Below, one piece after another: positions 8,597 through 17,985 of a stretch of DNA of 64,000 bases. How positions within the stretch are numbered: position 1 is the stretch's first letter; every line of letters begins with the position of its first letter. The position numbers and the translations under genes were made by a program. The DNA comes from Lachnoclostridium sp. UBA903 (GTDB lineage: Bacteria; Bacillota; Clostridia; Lachnospirales; Lachnospiraceae). The notes under the pieces are model-generated. The model was given only the letters and a program-made list of their open reading frames with translations, was not told the origin of the DNA and made no database searches. Where the stretch lies: NCBI GenBank assembly GCA_002294045.1, contig DBEP01000047.1:19641-83640 (forward strand), in the 5' to 3' direction.

Positions 8597-10375
8597 TTAC
8601 TTACTTTCAGCTGCCACAGCTTCAGCGCGAGCTTTACGAAGTCCTTCCAGCTTTTGTAAATCAGCTGAGAGGACATCCTGATAACCCAAGCCTTCCAGTT
8701 GGACTTTCATATCTGCCCATAATGCATTGAATTCCTCTTCGTTTTCTGCAAATATCATCTGCCAAGATACATTTGTAATTAAATCGCCGCATTGTGATCT
8801 CTTGGTTGATAATTCAGTATCTTCAGAAGGAGCAAAATAAGCACTTCCGGGAGCAACCTGAACCAGATTGTTCTTCAGTAAGTATTCGGCAGCATTTCTT
8901 GCACCAAAAGTTTTTTCGTAATTCTGATCCAATAAGGTTTGAGTACTTTCTAATACGGAAGACCAATCAGCAATTGCGAATTTTTCTCCGGTATCCGGAT
9001 CAACAGAAGTAGTTGCAAGGAAATTAAATCCGATTTCGGGTCTGCCGTCCTGGAAGGTACCGCCGCCATATTCTCCGGGCATCGGGGTAGTACCGTCATC
9101 CATGCACTTATAACCGAATTCAGTTAATACCGGCCTGTCATCTACAATATCCCAATTTAAGCCCTTAATACCTGCGGAGCCGGGAGTATAGTAAATATAT
9201 TCGCTGGAAGCCATCCAGTCCACGAATTCAAAGACACGGTCAGGATATTTGGTTTTGTTGCCGATGGCAATGGATAATTGGGTATTTCCATATCTGTTGT
9301 ATCCGTCATTAACAAGTTTTTGATCTTCTACAGGAATGTAAACCATACCTTTTCCAGCATTTTTGTTCTCAAGATTGTTAAATGCTCCGCCAAGCCATGG
9401 CCAGAAGGCAAACAGGGTCTGCCCATTCTGCATTTTTGTATATACAGTATCCCAGTTCTGAGAACTTGAATCCGGATCAACCAATCCCATTTGATTGGCA
9501 TCAAAGAGCATCTTTAAAGAATTATGGTATACGCCTTTATCATCGGATATTTCAGAGTAGGAGGTTGCATCGGGGCTTGGGAATACAAAGCCTGCTTTTC
9601 CTTCGTCATATCCATAGAGGAAAGCGTATTTTGAGGCCACAGCCATATAGTCGCCGTCCCAGTCATCAAATAAAGAAAAGGCGTATACTTTCTTGCCGTC
9701 TTCCGTTGTAGGATGAGCATTCTGCATTTGTTTTAATACCTTAAGCATATCTGAAGTATTCTTCATGACAGGATTTCCAAGCTCATTGTAATAATCAAGT
9801 CTCATGAAGGTTCCGACATATGGTGCCTGGTTTTCAAAAACAGGCTCAGTAGCTTTGCAGGTAGAGCTGCCGGATAAGGCATATATTCCGTCAGAACCGA
9901 TAAATTCCTTAGTTGCCTGGATGGACTGGTCAAAATTTTTTAAATGTGTGCTGTTGGCATAATAGTCTGTGATATTGAGAATTATACCGGATTCAACGCA
10001 GTCCTTCATTTTTGCCCGGTCAATAATAACAATATCACCGAGATTACCTTCTGCAGAACGTGTCTGGTATAATGAGTCACCACCGCCTGCAACGTTGGGT
10101 GCAATAATATTCAGCTCAATATTGAACTTATCTTTAATTATTTCTGCGAACCAACCGCCTTGTATACCTTGATAGTTTGTTTGTGTTGAAAATACATCCA
10201 GTGTAATTGTTTTTGAACGGTCAATTCCGTCGTCTCCATTCGGTGTACTTGTTTCTGTTGATTTGTTATCCCCATTTGTTGTTGCTTCTTTTGCATTTTT
10301 TGAGCAGCCCATCATTGTAAACACCAACACAAAGATTAATGCTCCGGCTAAAGATTTTTTTATAGCCCTTTTCAT
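8597..10375 (-). CDS. Sugar ABC transporter solute-binding lipoprotein (LplA/YtcQ type)
   Basis: Extracellular lipoprotein that captures a sugar or oligosaccharide and delivers it to the two permeases upstream in the operon. A lipoprotein signal peptide (MKRAIKKSLAGALIFVLVF...) ends in the lipobox MMGC, with the lipid-bearing Cys at about residue 24, followed by a low-complexity Thr/Asn/Ser linker and a long type-II binding-protein fold. The 592-aa length is typical of the large LplA/YtcQ group, larger than MalE-type proteins. GGAGG precedes the ATG. Gene order permease-permease-binding protein-kinase-regulator is that of many YesMN-linked oligosaccharide systems. Substrate cannot be told from sequence. 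Confidence 0.92.
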   Translation of the reverse strand: MKRAIKKSLAGALIFVLVFTMMGCSKNAKEATTNGDNKSTETSTPNGDDGIDRSKTITLDVFSTQTNYQGIQGGWFAEIIKDKFNIELNIIAPNVAGGGDSLYQTRSAEGNLGDIVIIDRAKMKDCVESGIILNITDYYANSTHLKNFDQSIQATKEFIGSDGIYALSGSSTCKATEPVFENQAPYVGTFMRLDYYNELGNPVMKNTSDMLKVLKQMQNAHPTTEDGKKVYAFSLFDDWDGDYMAVASKYAFLYGYDEGKAGFVFPSPDATSYSEISDDKGVYHNSLKMLFDANQMGLVDPDSSSQNWDTVYTKMQNGQTLFAFWPWLGGAFNNLENKNAGKGMVYIPVEDQKLVNDGYNRYGNTQLSIAIGNKTKYPDRVFEFVDWMASSEYIYYTPGSAGIKGLNWDIVDDRPVLTEFGYKCMDDGTTPMPGEYGGGTFQDGRPEIGFNFLATTSVDPDTGEKFAIADWSSVLESTQTLLDQNYEKTFGARNAAEYLLKNNLVQVAPGSAYFAPSEDTELSTKRSQCGDLITNVSWQMIFAENEEEFNALWADMKVQLEGLGYQDVLSADLQKLEGLRKARAEAVAAESK

Positions 10376-10420
10376 AAACTACCTCCTGGCTTTTATTTTT
10401 TATTGATAAACAAGTACGTG

Positions 10421-10504
10421 GACTGTTGCGGAATAGTCAATTTATTAAACTTGTGTCCATGATTTCTACCACAAGCAAGTTATATTTTGAATTTTGCAAC
10501 AGCC
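10421..10504. repeat. Inverted-repeat element with GCTGTTGCAAAAT terminus
   Basis: GACTGTTGCGGAAT (10421-10434) pairs imperfectly with ATTTTGCAACAGCC (10491-10504); inside, CTTGTG and CACAAG form a second short pair. The outer arm plus adjacent bases (minus strand GGCTGTTGCAAAATTC then AAAATATAA) match the element at 24111-24174. It fills the gap between the second permease gene and the binding-protein gene on the minus strand, a position where a hairpin may protect or attenuate mRNA. Confidence 0.6.
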
Positions 10505-10518
10505 TCACGTCCAGTATA

Positions 10519-11436
10519 TCATCCTTTGACCGAACCAATCATGATTCCTTTTATAAAGAATCTTTGAAAGATAGGATATACCAGCATAATTGGCAGAACA
10601 ACAATGACGGATACTGTCATACGTACGGAGGTTGCCGTTTGTTCTGTGGCTGCGTTACTGATAATAGTTCCAATGGAACCGACATTGCTCTTAATTAAAT
10701 TTGCCAGGGAACTGGCCTGATTGATGTATTTATATAAAATATACTGCAGAGTATAAAGCTTATCATCTGTTACTAACAGTAAGGTATCCTGAAAGGAATT
10801 CCAATTACCTACAGCGGAAAATATGGCAACAGTAGCAAGTATCGGTTTGCAAAGAGGTATCATTACCTTAAGGAATACCGTTAAAATTCCGGCACCGTCA
10901 ATTTCAGCCGCTTCCTGTAAGGACTTAGGGGTGGATTCTATATAGGTCTTAACAAGAATAATATTAAAGGGTGATACCATGCCCGGAATGATATAAGCCG
11001 CGAAATTATTGGTGAGATTTAAGTTATTCATGGTTATGTACCAGGGAATAAGCCCTGCATTGAAATACATGGTAAGAATGGTAAATCGATAGAGGAATCC
11101 TCTGCCTGTCATCTTGTCCTGTGTGAACATAAATCCTAAAAAACCGGAGGCGAGCACCGACAATAAAGTACCTAACACAGTTCTTGCTAAAGAAACAAAG
11201 GCGGCATTTCCAAGGCCCGGTATTTTAAATACTTCTTTATAGTTCTCAAAGTGCAGCTGCCTTGGCAAAAAGATGATATCTCCGTTGGCGCTTAAGTCAT
11301 TGGCACTTATGGTATTGATAATCAAATAATAAAACGGATAAATGCACAAAAAGGTTATTATGGAAAAAATTATGTACAGAGATATATCCAGGGCAGAAAT
11401 TTTCTTATGTTTGTTTTTTCCTATTGATTTATACAA
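10519..11436 (-). CDS. Carbohydrate ABC transporter permease (LplC/YtcP type)
   Basis: Inner-membrane subunit with six predicted TM helices. The binding-protein-dependent permease loop (EAA motif) is seen as LQEAAEIDGAGILTVFLKVM (about residues 180-200), the contact point for the ATPase. The C-terminal MIGSVKG ending is typical of MalG-like CUT1 permeases. The TTG at 11436 is chosen as start because GGAGGG lies 7 nt upstream; the GTG at 11451 overlaps that site. It follows the partner permease by 20 nt. No ATPase gene is present in the cluster, so a shared ATPase of the MsmX kind is inferred. Confidence 0.93.
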   Translation of the reverse strand: MYKSIGKNKHKKISALDISLYIIFSIITFLCIYPFYYLIINTISANDLSANGDIIFLPRQLHFENYKEVFKIPGLGNAAFVSLARTVLGTLLSVLASGFLGFMFTQDKMTGRGFLYRFTILTMYFNAGLIPWYITMNNLNLTNNFAAYIIPGMVSPFNIILVKTYIESTPKSLQEAAEIDGAGILTVFLKVMIPLCKPILATVAIFSAVGNWNSFQDTLLLVTDDKLYTLQYILYKYINQASSLANLIKSNVGSIGTIISNAATEQTATSVRMTVSVIVVLPIMLVYPIFQRFFIKGIMIGSVKG

Positions 11437-11456
11437 AATTTGTCCCTCCACAGTTA

Positions 11457-12398
11457 CTATATGATTGTCTCGCCACGAAAAGCTTTAGACATTGAATTTA
11501 CAGTGAATAACAATGTAATACTGACGATGCTTTTCATAATGCTGATTGCAGTAGCTAAAGAATAGCTGCCGGAGCCCATTCCCAAATTATAGACATACAA
11601 ATCCAGAACCTGTATTTGCTCCTTATTAAAGGCATTCTGGAAAACATAATACTGTTCCATGCCGTTATTTAAGAAGTTCGCTATACTAAGCAGCAAAAGA
11701 ACAAAAAAAGTAGGCAGAAGGCAGGGAACCGTTATATGCCGCTGGAGCCGCAGTCTTCCTGCACCATCTACCTTAGCGGCTTCATAAAGCTCCTGGTCAA
11801 TGCCTGCAATGGCTGCCAGATAAAGGATAGCACCCCAGCCAAGGCCTTTCCAGGTTCCTGCCAACCACATAGTAAGCCAGGTGTGTTTATTATCCTGAAG
11901 AAAGAGAATCGGTTTACTGATTAATCCTAAGGAATGCAGAAGATTATTAACCATACCCGAACTGGAGAATAAGGAAAAGGCCAATGAATAAACCAGAATC
12001 CAGCTGATGAAATTCGGAAAAGTGGTTAAGGTCTGTACCGATTTTTTAAACCACTTACATTTAAGCTCTGATAAAAAAATTGCAAATACCATGGGCAGCC
12101 AGGAAAAGATAATCCCTAAACCACTCATTGCGAAGGTATTTTTCATAACATTAAATATGATCCTTCTCTTCGTCTGGTTTTCAAATAAGGTAATAAACCA
12201 TTTAAAACCTACAAAATCACAGCTTGCCAGGGATCTTGGCGGTCTGTAATCAAAAAAGGCATATACCCATCCGTACAGTGGATAGTAACTGAATATCAGC
12301 GGAGTTAATAGAAAGGGTAAAACCAGTAATGTCAGCTTTATGCCGTATCGCTTCTTTTTGCCGGCGAAATAATCAATAAAATTTCTTGCAGAACTCAT
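11457..12398 (-). CDS. Carbohydrate ABC transporter permease (LplB/YteP type)
   Basis: First gene of the minus-strand transporter operon. 313 aa with about six TM helices; the EAA loop reads LYEAAKVDGAGRLRLQRHI (about residues 203-221). MalF-like partner of the next permease. The ATG is preceded by AGGAGG. The upstream region shared with the divergent iclR gene is very AT-rich and presumably carries the YesN-dependent promoter, which I cannot place precisely. Confidence 0.93.
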   Translation of the reverse strand: MSSARNFIDYFAGKKKRYGIKLTLLVLPFLLTPLIFSYYPLYGWVYAFFDYRPPRSLASCDFVGFKWFITLFENQTKRRIIFNVMKNTFAMSGLGIIFSWLPMVFAIFLSELKCKWFKKSVQTLTTFPNFISWILVYSLAFSLFSSSGMVNNLLHSLGLISKPILFLQDNKHTWLTMWLAGTWKGLGWGAILYLAAIAGIDQELYEAAKVDGAGRLRLQRHITVPCLLPTFFVLLLLSIANFLNNGMEQYYVFQNAFNKEQIQVLDLYVYNLGMGSGSYSLATAISIMKSIVSITLLFTVNSMSKAFRGETII

Positions 12399-12741
12399 GT
12401 CGAACCTCCTGCGCTGTTTAATTAATTTGAATTATATAATAAAAAAATTTTTTATACATTGAAAAAATTATATATTCCTTTTGAACAAATTAAACTCTTT
12501 TTATTATTTGAATTTGAGATTTTATAACTATGAAATATTTGATATACTAAGAAAAATGTTTGGTGTTCTGTTTCTTTTTTATCTTTTATAATACTTCCTG
12601 TCGAGCTTTGTACAATCTATACAAGAAATAAGTCGTATGTTGGGCGAAAATAGACAATTGTATCTTTGAAAAAACTGTGCTATCATTTATTATATAAAAA
12701 AGAACAAAGTTCTATATTTTAGAACAAGAGAGTTGGAATTT
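12399..12741. promoter_or_regulatory. AT-rich divergent promoter region (permease operon / iclR)
   Basis: No gene seen in this 343-bp gap. Toward iclR a possible promoter is TTGAAA (12666-12671) with ATTATA 17 bp downstream (12689-12694), a weak -10 match, followed by the palindrome at 12709-12725 just past the expected start point. Toward the permease operon several TATAAT-like strings occur in an almost pure A/T stretch (12420-12475), and none can be singled out. Confidence 0.45.
12709..12725. promoter_or_regulatory. Putative IclR operator, copy 1
   Basis: GTTCTATATTTTAGAAC: a 17-bp palindrome (GTTCT..AGAAC) that ends 16 nt before the iclR ATG and lies just downstream of the weak promoter. 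A matching palindrome, identical at 15 of 17 positions, lies at 13558-13574 before the next operon. Same-gene plus target-gene placement is typical of an autoregulating IclR repressor (inference). Confidence 0.65.
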
Positions 12742-13500
12742 ATGAACGAAAAACAGGAAATAAAAATCAAAAGTCTTCAAAAAGCGATTGAAGTCCTGAA
12801 TTGCTTTGTAAAAAAGCCGGTACTGGGAGTTACTGAAATCAGCGAAATGCTGGACTTATATAAAAGCAATGTCCATAACATATTGAATACATATAAATAT
12901 ATGGGATTTGTGGAGCAGGATGAAGAAACAGGAAAATACCGGTTAAGTGTAGGAATTTTTGATTTAAGCCGGGCCTTGGGTGATACCTTTGCCATTACAA
13001 AAATTGCCCAGCCCTATATGCAGGAACTTGCAAACATAACGAACGATAATGTATACCTGGCGGTTCCCCACGATGGGCAGGTACTGTATCTGGAAGCTAC
13101 TTATCCGGCAAATGCAACACATTTAATGCGTTCCCTGTTTGGCAAGAGAGCCGATATGTATTGTACGGGAATAGGCAAAGCCATGCTGGCCAATATGTCC
13201 GAGGAATTTATTGATAAGTATTTGGAGCAGGATTTCCCACAATATACGGAGCAGACGATTACGGATAAAAAGAAATTAAGAGAAGAGCTTCAGATTACAA
13301 AAAAGAGGGGGTATGCAATTGACAACATGGAACATGAATTCGGTGTGAAATGCGTGGCTTTACCTATTTTTGATGCCCGGGGTAAAGTGACTGCCGCCAT
13401 GAGTGTAAGCGGAGCATCCATAGAATTTACGGACAACCGTATTGTTGAAGTGGCGGAGCTTCTGAAACAGTATATTCAAAAGATTGAAAGAAGAATTTAA
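12742..13500 (+). CDS. IclR family transcriptional regulator
   Basis: Cytoplasmic DNA-binding regulator of 252 aa. N-terminal winged helix about residues 5-70 (KAIEVLNCFVKKPVLGVTEI, then the recognition region LYKSNVHNILNTYKYMGFV) and C-terminal IclR effector domain (about 80-250) with the conserved TGIGKAMLANM and AIDNMEHEFGVKCVALPIFD segments. The ATG at 12742 is preferred; an in-frame TTG lies three codons upstream. Divergent from the ABC operon on the minus strand and directly upstream of a lyase, transporter and oxidoreductase cluster, which it probably controls through the paired palindromes. IclR regulators next to DHDPS-family lyases usually respond to sugar acids or their breakdown products; the effector here is unknown. 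Confidence 0.93.
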   Translation: MNEKQEIKIKSLQKAIEVLNCFVKKPVLGVTEISEMLDLYKSNVHNILNTYKYMGFVEQDEETGKYRLSVGIFDLSRALGDTFAITKIAQPYMQELANITNDNVYLAVPHDGQVLYLEATYPANATHLMRSLFGKRADMYCTGIGKAMLANMSEEFIDKYLEQDFPQYTEQTITDKKKLREELQITKKRGYAIDNMEHEFGVKCVALPIFDARGKVTAAMSVSGASIEFTDNRIVEVAELLKQYIQKIERRI

Positions 13501-13506
13501 GAACAG

Positions 13507-13540
13507 ACTTAGGTAAGAAAAATCTAAGTTTTTCTTATCG
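13507..13540 (+). terminator. Intrinsic terminator after iclR
   Basis: TAAGAAAAA (13514-13522) pairs with TTTTTCTTA (13529-13537); an alternative stem ACTTAG/CTAAGT precedes the T run. Starts a few bases after the iclR stop and separates it from the lyase operon, which then needs its own promoter near the 13558 operator. Confidence 0.5.
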
Positions 13541-13557
13541 CAATCATTATGAACGTT

Positions 13558-13574
13558 GTTCTGTATTGTAGAAC
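13558..13574. promoter_or_regulatory. Putative IclR operator, copy 2
   Basis: GTTCTGTATTGTAGAAC, a palindrome matching the copy before iclR at 15 of 17 bases, flanked here by T and A to extend the symmetry. It lies about 117 nt upstream of the lyase start, in the only gap where the lyase-transporter operon promoter can be. Confidence 0.65.
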
Positions 13575-13690
13575 AGATGGAATTGAAGTTTAACACCGCA
13601 ATATCGGAAGTGATTCGATTAAAAATAAAAATGGGCAGAGCCGGACTTATACATATAAAAATTCCGGCATAGGAAGGAGAAAGAAATCAT

Positions 13691-14611
13691 ATGAATAATA
13701 ACTTTCCAGGAGGAGTTTGGCCGGTTATGCTTACTCCTTACAATGAAAAAAAAGAGATTGACTACAAGGCCCTGGAAGTATTGGTTCAGTGGTATATAAA
13801 AGAAGGTGTTTCGGGACTTTTCGCGGTTTGTCAATCGAGTGAGATGTTTTATCTCAGTCTGGAAGAAAGAATCAAGGTTAGTCAATGTGTGGTAGAAGCG
13901 TCAGAAGGAAGAGTCCCCGTTATTGCATCCGGCCATATTTCAGATTCATTTGAGGACCAGGTAAGAGAAGTGAATGAGATGGCAAGAACAGGAGTTGATG
14001 CAGTTATGTTAATCACGAACCGGCTTGCCAAAGAAGAGGAGAGTGATACGGTCTGGCTGGAAAACTGCGGCCGGCTGTTAGAGAGACTGGAGTCGGACAT
14101 ACCGTTAGGTTTTTATGAATGCCCTTACCCTTATAAACGGCTGCTGTCGAACGAAAATATAAGGTGGTGTGCACAGTCCGGCAGATTCTTTTTCTTAAAA
14201 GATACTTGCTGTGATGAAGAAGAAATACTTAAAAAGCTGGAGGCAATAAAAGGAAGCAATCTTAAACTGTACAATGCAAATACATCAACCTTATTGCAGT
14301 CATTAAGGGATGGGGCAATCGGATACAGCGGGGTAATGGCTAACTTTCATCCGGCATTGTATATATGGCTTTGTGAGAATTTTGAAAAAGCAGAAGCGGA
14401 GGACTTGTCAGATATACTTACAATCGCCTCGTTAATTGAACGGCAGTATTATCCGGTAAATGCAAAGTATTATTTGAAAACCTTTGAAAGCCTGCCTATA
14501 ACAACCGTATGCAGGGTAAAAGAAGACTCGGGACTTACGGAAACCTTTAAAAAAGAAGTAGCAATGCTTTACAGGATTTCCCGTAAACTTATGAAGAAAT
14601 ATTTAGGCTAG
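13691..14611 (+). CDS. Dihydrodipicolinate synthase / N-acetylneuraminate lyase family aldolase
   Basis: TIM-barrel class I aldolase of 306 aa. The Schiff-base lysine is in FFFLKDTCC (Lys about 171) and the conserved tyrosine in LGFYECPYPY (Tyr about 141). The usual N-terminal GTTGE element is replaced by VCQSSE (about 42-47), which argues against true DapA. Family members cleave or form 2-keto acids such as KDG, sialic acid or 4-hydroxy-2-oxo acids. Beside an IclR regulator, sugar transporter and FAD oxidoreductase, a role in sugar-acid breakdown is the best guess. A lysine-biosynthesis role is unlikely from context. Strong GGAGAAAG site before the ATG. First gene of a probable five-gene operon. 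Confidence 0.88.
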   Translation: MNNNFPGGVWPVMLTPYNEKKEIDYKALEVLVQWYIKEGVSGLFAVCQSSEMFYLSLEERIKVSQCVVEASEGRVPVIASGHISDSFEDQVREVNEMARTGVDAVMLITNRLAKEEESDTVWLENCGRLLERLESDIPLGFYECPYPYKRLLSNENIRWCAQSGRFFFLKDTCCDEEEILKKLEAIKGSNLKLYNANTSTLLQSLRDGAIGYSGVMANFHPALYIWLCENFEKAEAEDLSDILTIASLIERQYYPVNAKYYLKTFESLPITTVCRVKEDSGLTETFKKEVAMLYRISRKLMKKYLG

Positions 14612-14706
14612 AGAATGGCGGAAGGTTAGGATAAAGAGAAATTTTACATTCTGATTTGAGACATGTCACGGGAGCCTGAAAAATGATATAGAAGGAAGTG
14701 CTAATT

Positions 14707-15597
14707 ATGGTTGTAGCAGTAAAAGGAAAGATGAAAAAAATAAAGGAAGAGCAAATACTGTCGGTGCTCTTTCTGGCCCCGGCTGTTATTCTGATAATAT
14801 GTATGACTGCGCTGCCTATTCTCTATGCATTTAATACCAGTTTGCATGCAACGGAATATGCACAGGTGAAAGAGTTTGTCGGTTTTAAGTTTTATGAGGA
14901 GATATTAGGATCAGCAAAGGGATGGAATGCAATTTTTAACTCTGTTACTTATGTTTTAATGTCTCTGGTTCTTGTAATTCCGCTGGGGACCATCAGTGCC
15001 GTTTTGCTGAACCGGAAATTGAAAGGACGGACAGTCATCCGAACGATGATTATTATTCCCTGGGTATTATCCCAGACGGTTACGGCTTTGCTTTGGAAAT
15101 GGCTTTTGAACAGCAACTATGGCCCGGTGAGTTATATTTATTATTCCGTTACCGGACAGAAAATTGATTTCTTTAATACTCCGCTTGCAGCCAAATTCAT
15201 GGTTGTTTTGGCAAATACCTGGAATTCGTTTCCCATTGTTCTGATTCTGATTCTGGCAGCATTACAATCCATATCTGCGGATGTATATGAAGCGGCGCAG
15301 GTAGACGGGGCAGGCAGGCTTCAGACGTTTTTTAGAATAACTCTGCCGTTGTTAAAGCCCACAATTTTAACAGCAATGGTACTTCAGAGTATGGAGTATT
15401 TTAATATGGTTACCCTGATATATACTCTGACGTCGGGAGGACCCTTTGATGCTACCCAGACACTTAGTGTACTGGCATTTAAAGAAGGATTTGACTATTG
15501 GCACTTGGGATACGGTTCGGCAAGCAGTATCATTATTCTTGTATTAAATATGCTTTTCAGTGTTATTTATATGAGGATACTGCGGAAAAAAGATTAA
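14707..15597 (+). CDS. Sugar ABC transporter permease (MalF/UgpA type, CUT1)
   Basis: Membrane subunit of 296 aa with about six TM helices; EAA loop VYEAAQVDGAGRLQTFFRIT (about residues 192-211). ATG 14707 is chosen since GAAGGAAG lies just upstream; the GTG at 14698 overlaps that site. It is followed after 22 bp by its partner permease. No ATPase gene in the operon. Confidence 0.93.
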   Translation: MVVAVKGKMKKIKEEQILSVLFLAPAVILIICMTALPILYAFNTSLHATEYAQVKEFVGFKFYEEILGSAKGWNAIFNSVTYVLMSLVLVIPLGTISAVLLNRKLKGRTVIRTMIIIPWVLSQTVTALLWKWLLNSNYGPVSYIYYSVTGQKIDFFNTPLAAKFMVVLANTWNSFPIVLILILAALQSISADVYEAAQVDGAGRLQTFFRITLPLLKPTILTAMVLQSMEYFNMVTLIYTLTSGGPFDATQTLSVLAFKEGFDYWHLGYGSASSIIILVLNMLFSVIYMRILRKKD

Positions 15598-15619
15598 TCC
15601 GGGAAAGGAGGAACTAATT

Positions 15620-16474
15620 ATGACAGGTGGCAAGCCGGCAGGAAAGGGTAAAGACAGGGGTATAGCGGTACTGATATATATTATTTTGTTCGCATTTATT
15701 ATAGTTATGATAATTCCTATTTTCTGGGGACTGTTGACTTCATTGAAAGGAACCGGTGAAATCAGCAGATTTCCGCCAACTATTTTTCCGGACACCCTGG
15801 TTATAACCAATTATTATAAAGTGCTATTTTTGTCTAATTTTGGAACCTATTTTAAAAACAGTTGTATAGTAACGTTTTTATGTGTAGTTATTTCAACCGT
15901 AATAGCCGGACATGCGGCATATGCAATTGCCCGTTTTCACATTAAGTACAAAGACCGGTTAATGTATGCAATTCTTATGACCAGTATGGTACCGGCAGTT
16001 GCATTGTTAATTCCGCTTTACATTATGTCGGTAAAGGCCGGAATTTATAATACGAGGCTTATGCTTATATTAGTATATACGGCGTGGAGAACGCCGATGC
16101 TGACATGGATACTGAAAGGATTTTTTGATTCGGTACCGCAGGCAATAGAAGAAGCGGCTATGATTGACGGTTGTTCAAGGCTGAGAACCTTCTATACCAT
16201 TGTACTTCCCATGTCCCAGCCCGGTATCGTATCAAGCGCATTGCTTACGGCAGTTTATGTCTGGAATGATTTTTTGGTTTCGTTTACTTTTGTGACAAAA
16301 GAGGAGTTAAGAACCGTATCGGTCGGTCTCTATTCTTACATTACCCAGTATGGTGTCCAATGGGGGGAACTACTGTCAGCGGTTATGATAACCATCATTC
16401 CCATTATTATTTTGTTTGTATGTCTGCAGAGAAAATTTGTGGATGGGATGGCTGCCGGTGCGGTTAAAGGGTAG
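15620..16474 (+). CDS. Sugar ABC transporter permease (MalG/UgpE type, CUT1)
   Basis: 284 aa, six predicted TM helices, EAA loop IEEAAMIDGCSRLRTFYTIV (about residues 174-193) and the typical DGMAAGAVKG C-terminus. AAAGGAGG precedes the ATG. Partner of the permease immediately upstream and of the binding lipoprotein downstream. Confidence 0.94.
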   Translation: MTGGKPAGKGKDRGIAVLIYIILFAFIIVMIIPIFWGLLTSLKGTGEISRFPPTIFPDTLVITNYYKVLFLSNFGTYFKNSCIVTFLCVVISTVIAGHAAYAIARFHIKYKDRLMYAILMTSMVPAVALLIPLYIMSVKAGIYNTRLMLILVYTAWRTPMLTWILKGFFDSVPQAIEEAAMIDGCSRLRTFYTIVLPMSQPGIVSSALLTAVYVWNDFLVSFTFVTKEELRTVSVGLYSYITQYGVQWGELLSAVMITIIPIIILFVCLQRKFVDGMAAGAVKG

Positions 16475-16607
16475 TTATACCTTATAAGCTTAGGATAAGA
16501 TTTCTGTTGTGGGGAACTGCAATAATTTGTATGGGGCAGAGCAGGCAGATAATGTTGTTTACGAAATAAGGCATATGCTTTATAAATTAAAAAAAGGAGA
16601 AGAAAAA

Positions 16608-17933
16608 ATGAAAAAATTATTAAGTTTAATATTCACATTAGTACTGATTATGAGCCTGTCGGCATGCGGAAAACCGACGGATACGGCTGAGGGCGGCAAG
16701 GAAGAAGGGATAAAAAATACGGAGGCAGAAAAAGATACGGAAGTGGAAAAAGGTTCGGATCTGACCCTTTGGATTTTCTTAAATCCTGAATCCGATGAGG
16801 ATCCCCGTAATGTTGTTCTGAAAGAAATTGTGGAAGAATACAATGCGACCAACACGATGGGAAATAAGGTTACTGTTGAAAGCATACATTACAGTAAACT
16901 GGAATCCCAGGCCATACAGGCAGCTGCGGCAGGTACTGGCCCGGATATCATAAATGTTTATACGGATATGCTGAAACAGCATATTGAGGGTGGTACAATC
17001 CAGCCTATGACTAAGTATGCAGAAGATTTTATTCCCGCCATTGACGGATATACATATTCTGCGGACAGTTTAAAAATTAATAGTGAAATCTATACGCTTC
17101 CCTGGGAAAGCAGAACATTCGTATACTGGTACAGAGATGATGTTTTTAAGGAGGTAGCGGTATCGCTTTCGGATCTGGCTGCCAGGGCAGGTGCCCAATC
17201 AACCGCACTGCTCCAGGGATTTGTCATCGGTTTGTCCGATGGCTCAAACGGAGCCAGCTTTATGGAATCTTTTGTTCCATTTATCCGTTCGGCCGGAGGA
17301 ACAATTTTTGATGATTCCGGTAAAGCCGTATTTAATGACGAAGCAGGAGTTCAGGTTCTTGAATATATAAAAAGCCTGGCAGAGTCGGGCTCCATGGATA
17401 ATTCCGTATTAACCCTGGGAGTAGATGAAATAGTTGACGCATTTAAGGCAGGTACAATTCTTTCCTGTAATGCAGGAACCCAGAGGGCGGCAGCAATCAG
17501 AAGCTCCGAACTGAATGAACACATAAAATCTGCGCCTATGTTAGGATTTCAGGAGAATGAACCAAGCCCGGCGGTAGTAGCCGGACAAAGTCTGGGTATA
17601 GGAAAATACTGCAAGGATACGGATGCGGCATTTGATTTTATTCAAACATTTTATACGAAGGAAAATCAGGTTAAATGGTTAAAAGCAAATGTTCTTCCGG
17701 CTGTTAAATCAGCATATGACGATGAAGAAATTAAAGCTTTGAGTAATTATTACGAATTAGTATCCTGGAATGAATATGCAAGTAAGGGACAGGTTGAGTT
17801 TTATCCGGCAGATTATTCGGAATTATCGGTTAAATTGGCACAGGTAGCGCAGTATGTGGTTTTCCATGACTACGATGCAAAGGCAGAATTGGATAAAGTT
17901 GCAGAATGGTATAATAAAAAGAATGGTTTCTAG
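16608..17933 (+). CDS. Sugar ABC transporter solute-binding lipoprotein (CUT1)
   Basis: 441-aa extracellular lipoprotein. Signal peptide MKKLLSLIFTLVLIMS ends in lipobox LSAC (Cys about residue 19), then an acidic Glu/Lys/Thr linker and a MalE-like fold; AAAAGTGPDIINVYTDML (about 104-121) is the typical N-domain segment following the hinge. ATG 16608 is chosen for the AAAAGGAG site and the signal peptide; an upstream in-frame start at 16509 would add 33 unrelated residues. The substrate is not readable from sequence, but the operon context points to an oligosaccharide containing a uronic or other acid sugar (inference). Confidence 0.93.
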   Translation: MKKLLSLIFTLVLIMSLSACGKPTDTAEGGKEEGIKNTEAEKDTEVEKGSDLTLWIFLNPESDEDPRNVVLKEIVEEYNATNTMGNKVTVESIHYSKLESQAIQAAAAGTGPDIINVYTDMLKQHIEGGTIQPMTKYAEDFIPAIDGYTYSADSLKINSEIYTLPWESRTFVYWYRDDVFKEVAVSLSDLAARAGAQSTALLQGFVIGLSDGSNGASFMESFVPFIRSAGGTIFDDSGKAVFNDEAGVQVLEYIKSLAESGSMDNSVLTLGVDEIVDAFKAGTILSCNAGTQRAAAIRSSELNEHIKSAPMLGFQENEPSPAVVAGQSLGIGKYCKDTDAAFDFIQTFYTKENQVKWLKANVLPAVKSAYDDEEIKALSNYYELVSWNEYASKGQVEFYPADYSELSVKLAQVAQYVVFHDYDAKAELDKVAEWYNKKNGF

Positions 17934-17985
17934 AAAATTGGAGCGTCCAAAACGATGCAATGATTTTTAAATATGTTCTAGGAAC

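Noticed and set aside
10426..10698. Plus-strand ORF opposite the end of the minus-strand permease gene
   Set aside because: Overlaps a clear permease gene and a structured repeat; no ribosome site, low-complexity composition typical of an antisense shadow.
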